Shown one piece after another: positions 47,730 through 48,979 of a stretch of 48,979 nt of DNA; the stretch's first letter is position 1, and each line of letters opens with the position of its first letter. The notes beneath the pieces are model-generated. The model saw only the letters and a list, made by a program, of their open reading frames with translations. It did not search any database and was not told where the DNA came from. Origin of the DNA: Victivallaceae bacterium (GTDB lineage: Bacteria; Verrucomicrobiota; Lentisphaeria; Victivallales; Victivallaceae); contig JAEDIJ010000012.1 of NCBI GenBank assembly GCA_016292515.1, positions 1 through 48,979 on the forward strand, in the 5' to 3' direction. Both the position numbers and the translations under genes were made by a program.

Positions 47730-48848
47730 TTATTCCACGACGACGGCGACTTTGATGCCTTTCATCTGGACGTTGGTCTCCAACGCATCGCCGATCTTGT
47801 CGAGCGGGAAGTGATGGGTGACGAGTTTCTCCATCGGCAAGCCGATGCCGGCGGCGCGGCGCAGGAAAGCGAAAGCGATCGGGTAATCCTGGGGAGAATA
47901 GACCCAGCTGCCGACGGCGGTGATTTCCTTGTTGCAGATGTCGTAGTGAGGATCGATCGTGCAAGTTCCCATCGGCAGGAAGAAGCCGACTTCGCAGAGA
48001 CCGCCGCCACGGCGGACCATTTTCCAGGCGTTCGCGGCAGCCGCGGGGACGCCGGTGCACTGGAAGACAAATCCGGCGCCGAGTTCATCGGTCGCGGCGA
48101 CGACTTCTTTGAGCATATCGTCGAATTTGGCGAATTTCGTGAAATTGAACGTATCGGACGCGCCCATTTCCTTGGCGAGTTCGAGACGGTTGTCATTGCC
48201 GTCGACGGCGATGATCTTGTCAATGCCGAGCGTGCGGAGCACGGCGAGAACCATCAGACCGATCGGACCGCAGCCCTGAACGAGAACTTTGGTATTGAAA
48301 TTCAAAAGACCGGTCGTCTTGGCGCGTTCGACCGCGTGGATCGCCACGGCGGCAGGCTCGATCAGCATCCGCTGATCCAAAGTGAGTCCGGTAACATTGA
48401 AGAAAGTCGAGTTCGGACGGATCTTCAAGTATTCGGCATAGTAGCCGTTGAGGTGCGTTTCGTCATCGGGGAAAAGACCGTAGACGCCGCAGCTGTTGCA
48501 CAAATTGGTGCGTGCCGGCGTATTCATACAGGCACTGCAATGGCCGCAGGGGATCACGCAAGTGACGATGCGGTCGCCCTCTTTCACCGGCAGACCGGCG
48601 GAATCGCGCGTAATGTTTTTGCCCAGTTTCACGATCATACCGGAACCCTCGTGGCCCAGCACGACGGGGCAGAGACCGAAAGGATCGCGTTTGTACTCGT
48701 GACCGTCGGTACCGCAAACGCCGCAGCCCTCGACTTTGACCAGCATTTCATCGTCGCCGACGGGGGGGATCGGAAATTCCCGGATCTCAAATTTTCCCGG
48801 TTCGACCAGAACCGCCGCCTTGGAAGTTTTCGGAATGTCAAACGCCAT
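47730..48848 (-). CDS. zinc-dependent medium-chain alcohol/polyol dehydrogenase
   Basis: A 372-residue medium-chain dehydrogenase, probably NAD(P)-linked, acting on a secondary alcohol, polyol or amino-alcohol (sorbitol/threonine-dehydrogenase style). Catalytic-zinc residues are in GCGVCGTDGHE and GHEGSG; the structural-zinc loop has four Cys in the CGHCSACMNTPARTNLC stretch; the Rossmann site is VQGCGPIGLMVLAVL. The structural-zinc loop fits the family spacing apart from extra residues before the last Cys. It has a strong AAGGAGG site, and a near-palindrome upstream may be an operator. The exact substrate cannot be told. Confidence 0.88.
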   Translation of the reverse strand: MAFDIPKTSKAAVLVEPGKFEIREFPIPPVGDDEMLVKVEGCGVCGTDGHEYKRDPFGLCPVVLGHEGSGMIVKLGKNITRDSAGLPVKEGDRIVTCVIPCGHCSACMNTPARTNLCNSCGVYGLFPDDETHLNGYYAEYLKIRPNSTFFNVTGLTLDQRMLIEPAAVAIHAVERAKTTGLLNFNTKVLVQGCGPIGLMVLAVLRTLGIDKIIAVDGNDNRLELAKEMGASDTFNFTKFAKFDDMLKEVVAATDELGAGFVFQCTGVPAAAANAWKMVRRGGGLCEVGFFLPMGTCTIDPHYDICNKEITAVGSWVYSPQDYPIAFAFLRRAAGIGLPMEKLVTHHFPLDKIGDALETNVQMKGIKVAVVVE

Positions 48849-48882
48849 AATTTTTCCTCCTTTTATGGGTTAACGTTCAAGA

Positions 48883-48902
48883 TATGGTATAAATATATCA
48901 TA
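48883..48902. promoter_or_regulatory. near-perfect AT palindrome upstream of the dehydrogenase
   Basis: TATGGTATAAATATATCATA is a 10+10 inverted repeat with one mismatched pair, 35-54 bases before the start, where the -10 region should be. A candidate regulator site; AT-rich palindromes are prone to chance. Confidence 0.35.
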
Positions 48903-48979
48903 CTTTTCGGGAAAAGCAAGCGGAGTATCGCGCCGGAGACGCGAAATTAACGGGATAAACGGGAAAATGTGAGAGTTGC

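Noticed and set aside
1..48979. CRISPR array
   Set aside because: No series of regularly spaced identical short repeats was seen; the only tandem repeats are the coding 108-base Sel1 units and the short Tyr-Gly codon repeat.

Overview
The window looks like chromosome from an anaerobic Gram-negative bacterium of moderately high GC. I infer the Planctomycetota-Verrucomicrobiota neighbourhood, with Lentisphaerae/Victivallales as the best guess, from overall gene style only; no rRNA is present to settle it. The envelope is Gram-negative: an outer-membrane TolC-type lipoprotein, a periplasmic adaptor and many export signals. A reverse rubrerythrin points to an anaerobic life. Promoters have a consistent form, TTGnnn, a 16-17 nt spacer, then TATATT/TATAnT. 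Genes are packed tightly, with many ATGA start/stop overlaps and several tail-to-tail overlaps.

Layout. 1-7.7 kb: the end of a Cache-domain protein, thiI, a TolC-like lipoprotein, peptide deformylase, a membrane protein, a CDC123-like ATP-grasp protein, a CapF-like reductase and ribF. 7.8-8.3 kb: coaD, divergent from ribF with overlapping promoters. 8.3-14.1 kb: a minus-strand, head-only phage cassette (TerS-like, portal, scaffold, SU10-type capsid, two small proteins, TerL) with no tail, lysis or integrase gene, ending 14 bases inside the 3' end of coaD. 14.2-14.6 kb: AT-rich spacer, then a membrane-anchored phosphoesterase. 15.7-21.9 kb: a seven-gene shikimate/tyrosine operon (DAHP synthase, tyrA, aroB, aroA, aroC, aroK, aroQ). 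21.9-28.0 kb: an AddAB-like helicase-nuclease pair.

28.1-35.3 kb, minus strand: an MFS carrier, a secreted CBM9/barrel protein, a MurQ/GCKR-like SIS protein, a PHP tyrosine phosphatase and a BY-kinase, close enough to be one transcript. 35.4-38.3 kb is a low-complexity accessory zone: two small hypothetical proteins, a probable gene fragment, a Sel1-repeat protein, a GIY-YIG nuclease, three copies of a 35-bp motif, a palindromic repeat abutting tRNA-Val, and tRNA-Glu. 38.3-43.2 kb: a complete YhiI-RbbA-YhhJ type export operon.

43.4-49 kb: reverse rubrerythrin, a 69-residue basic protein with its own promoter and terminator, the RNase P RNA gene with a phosphoesterase gene 28 bases after it, a secreted protein, an 0.8-kb non-coding block bounded by long inverted repeats that include two terminators, and a zinc alcohol dehydrogenase.

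The items most worth a second look are the head-only phage cassette, the inverted-repeat-bounded block at 46912-47710, the dispersed 35-bp motif, and the AddA-like protein with three CxC pairs at its N-terminus. Function calls are read from motifs and family knowledge; no database search was possible.
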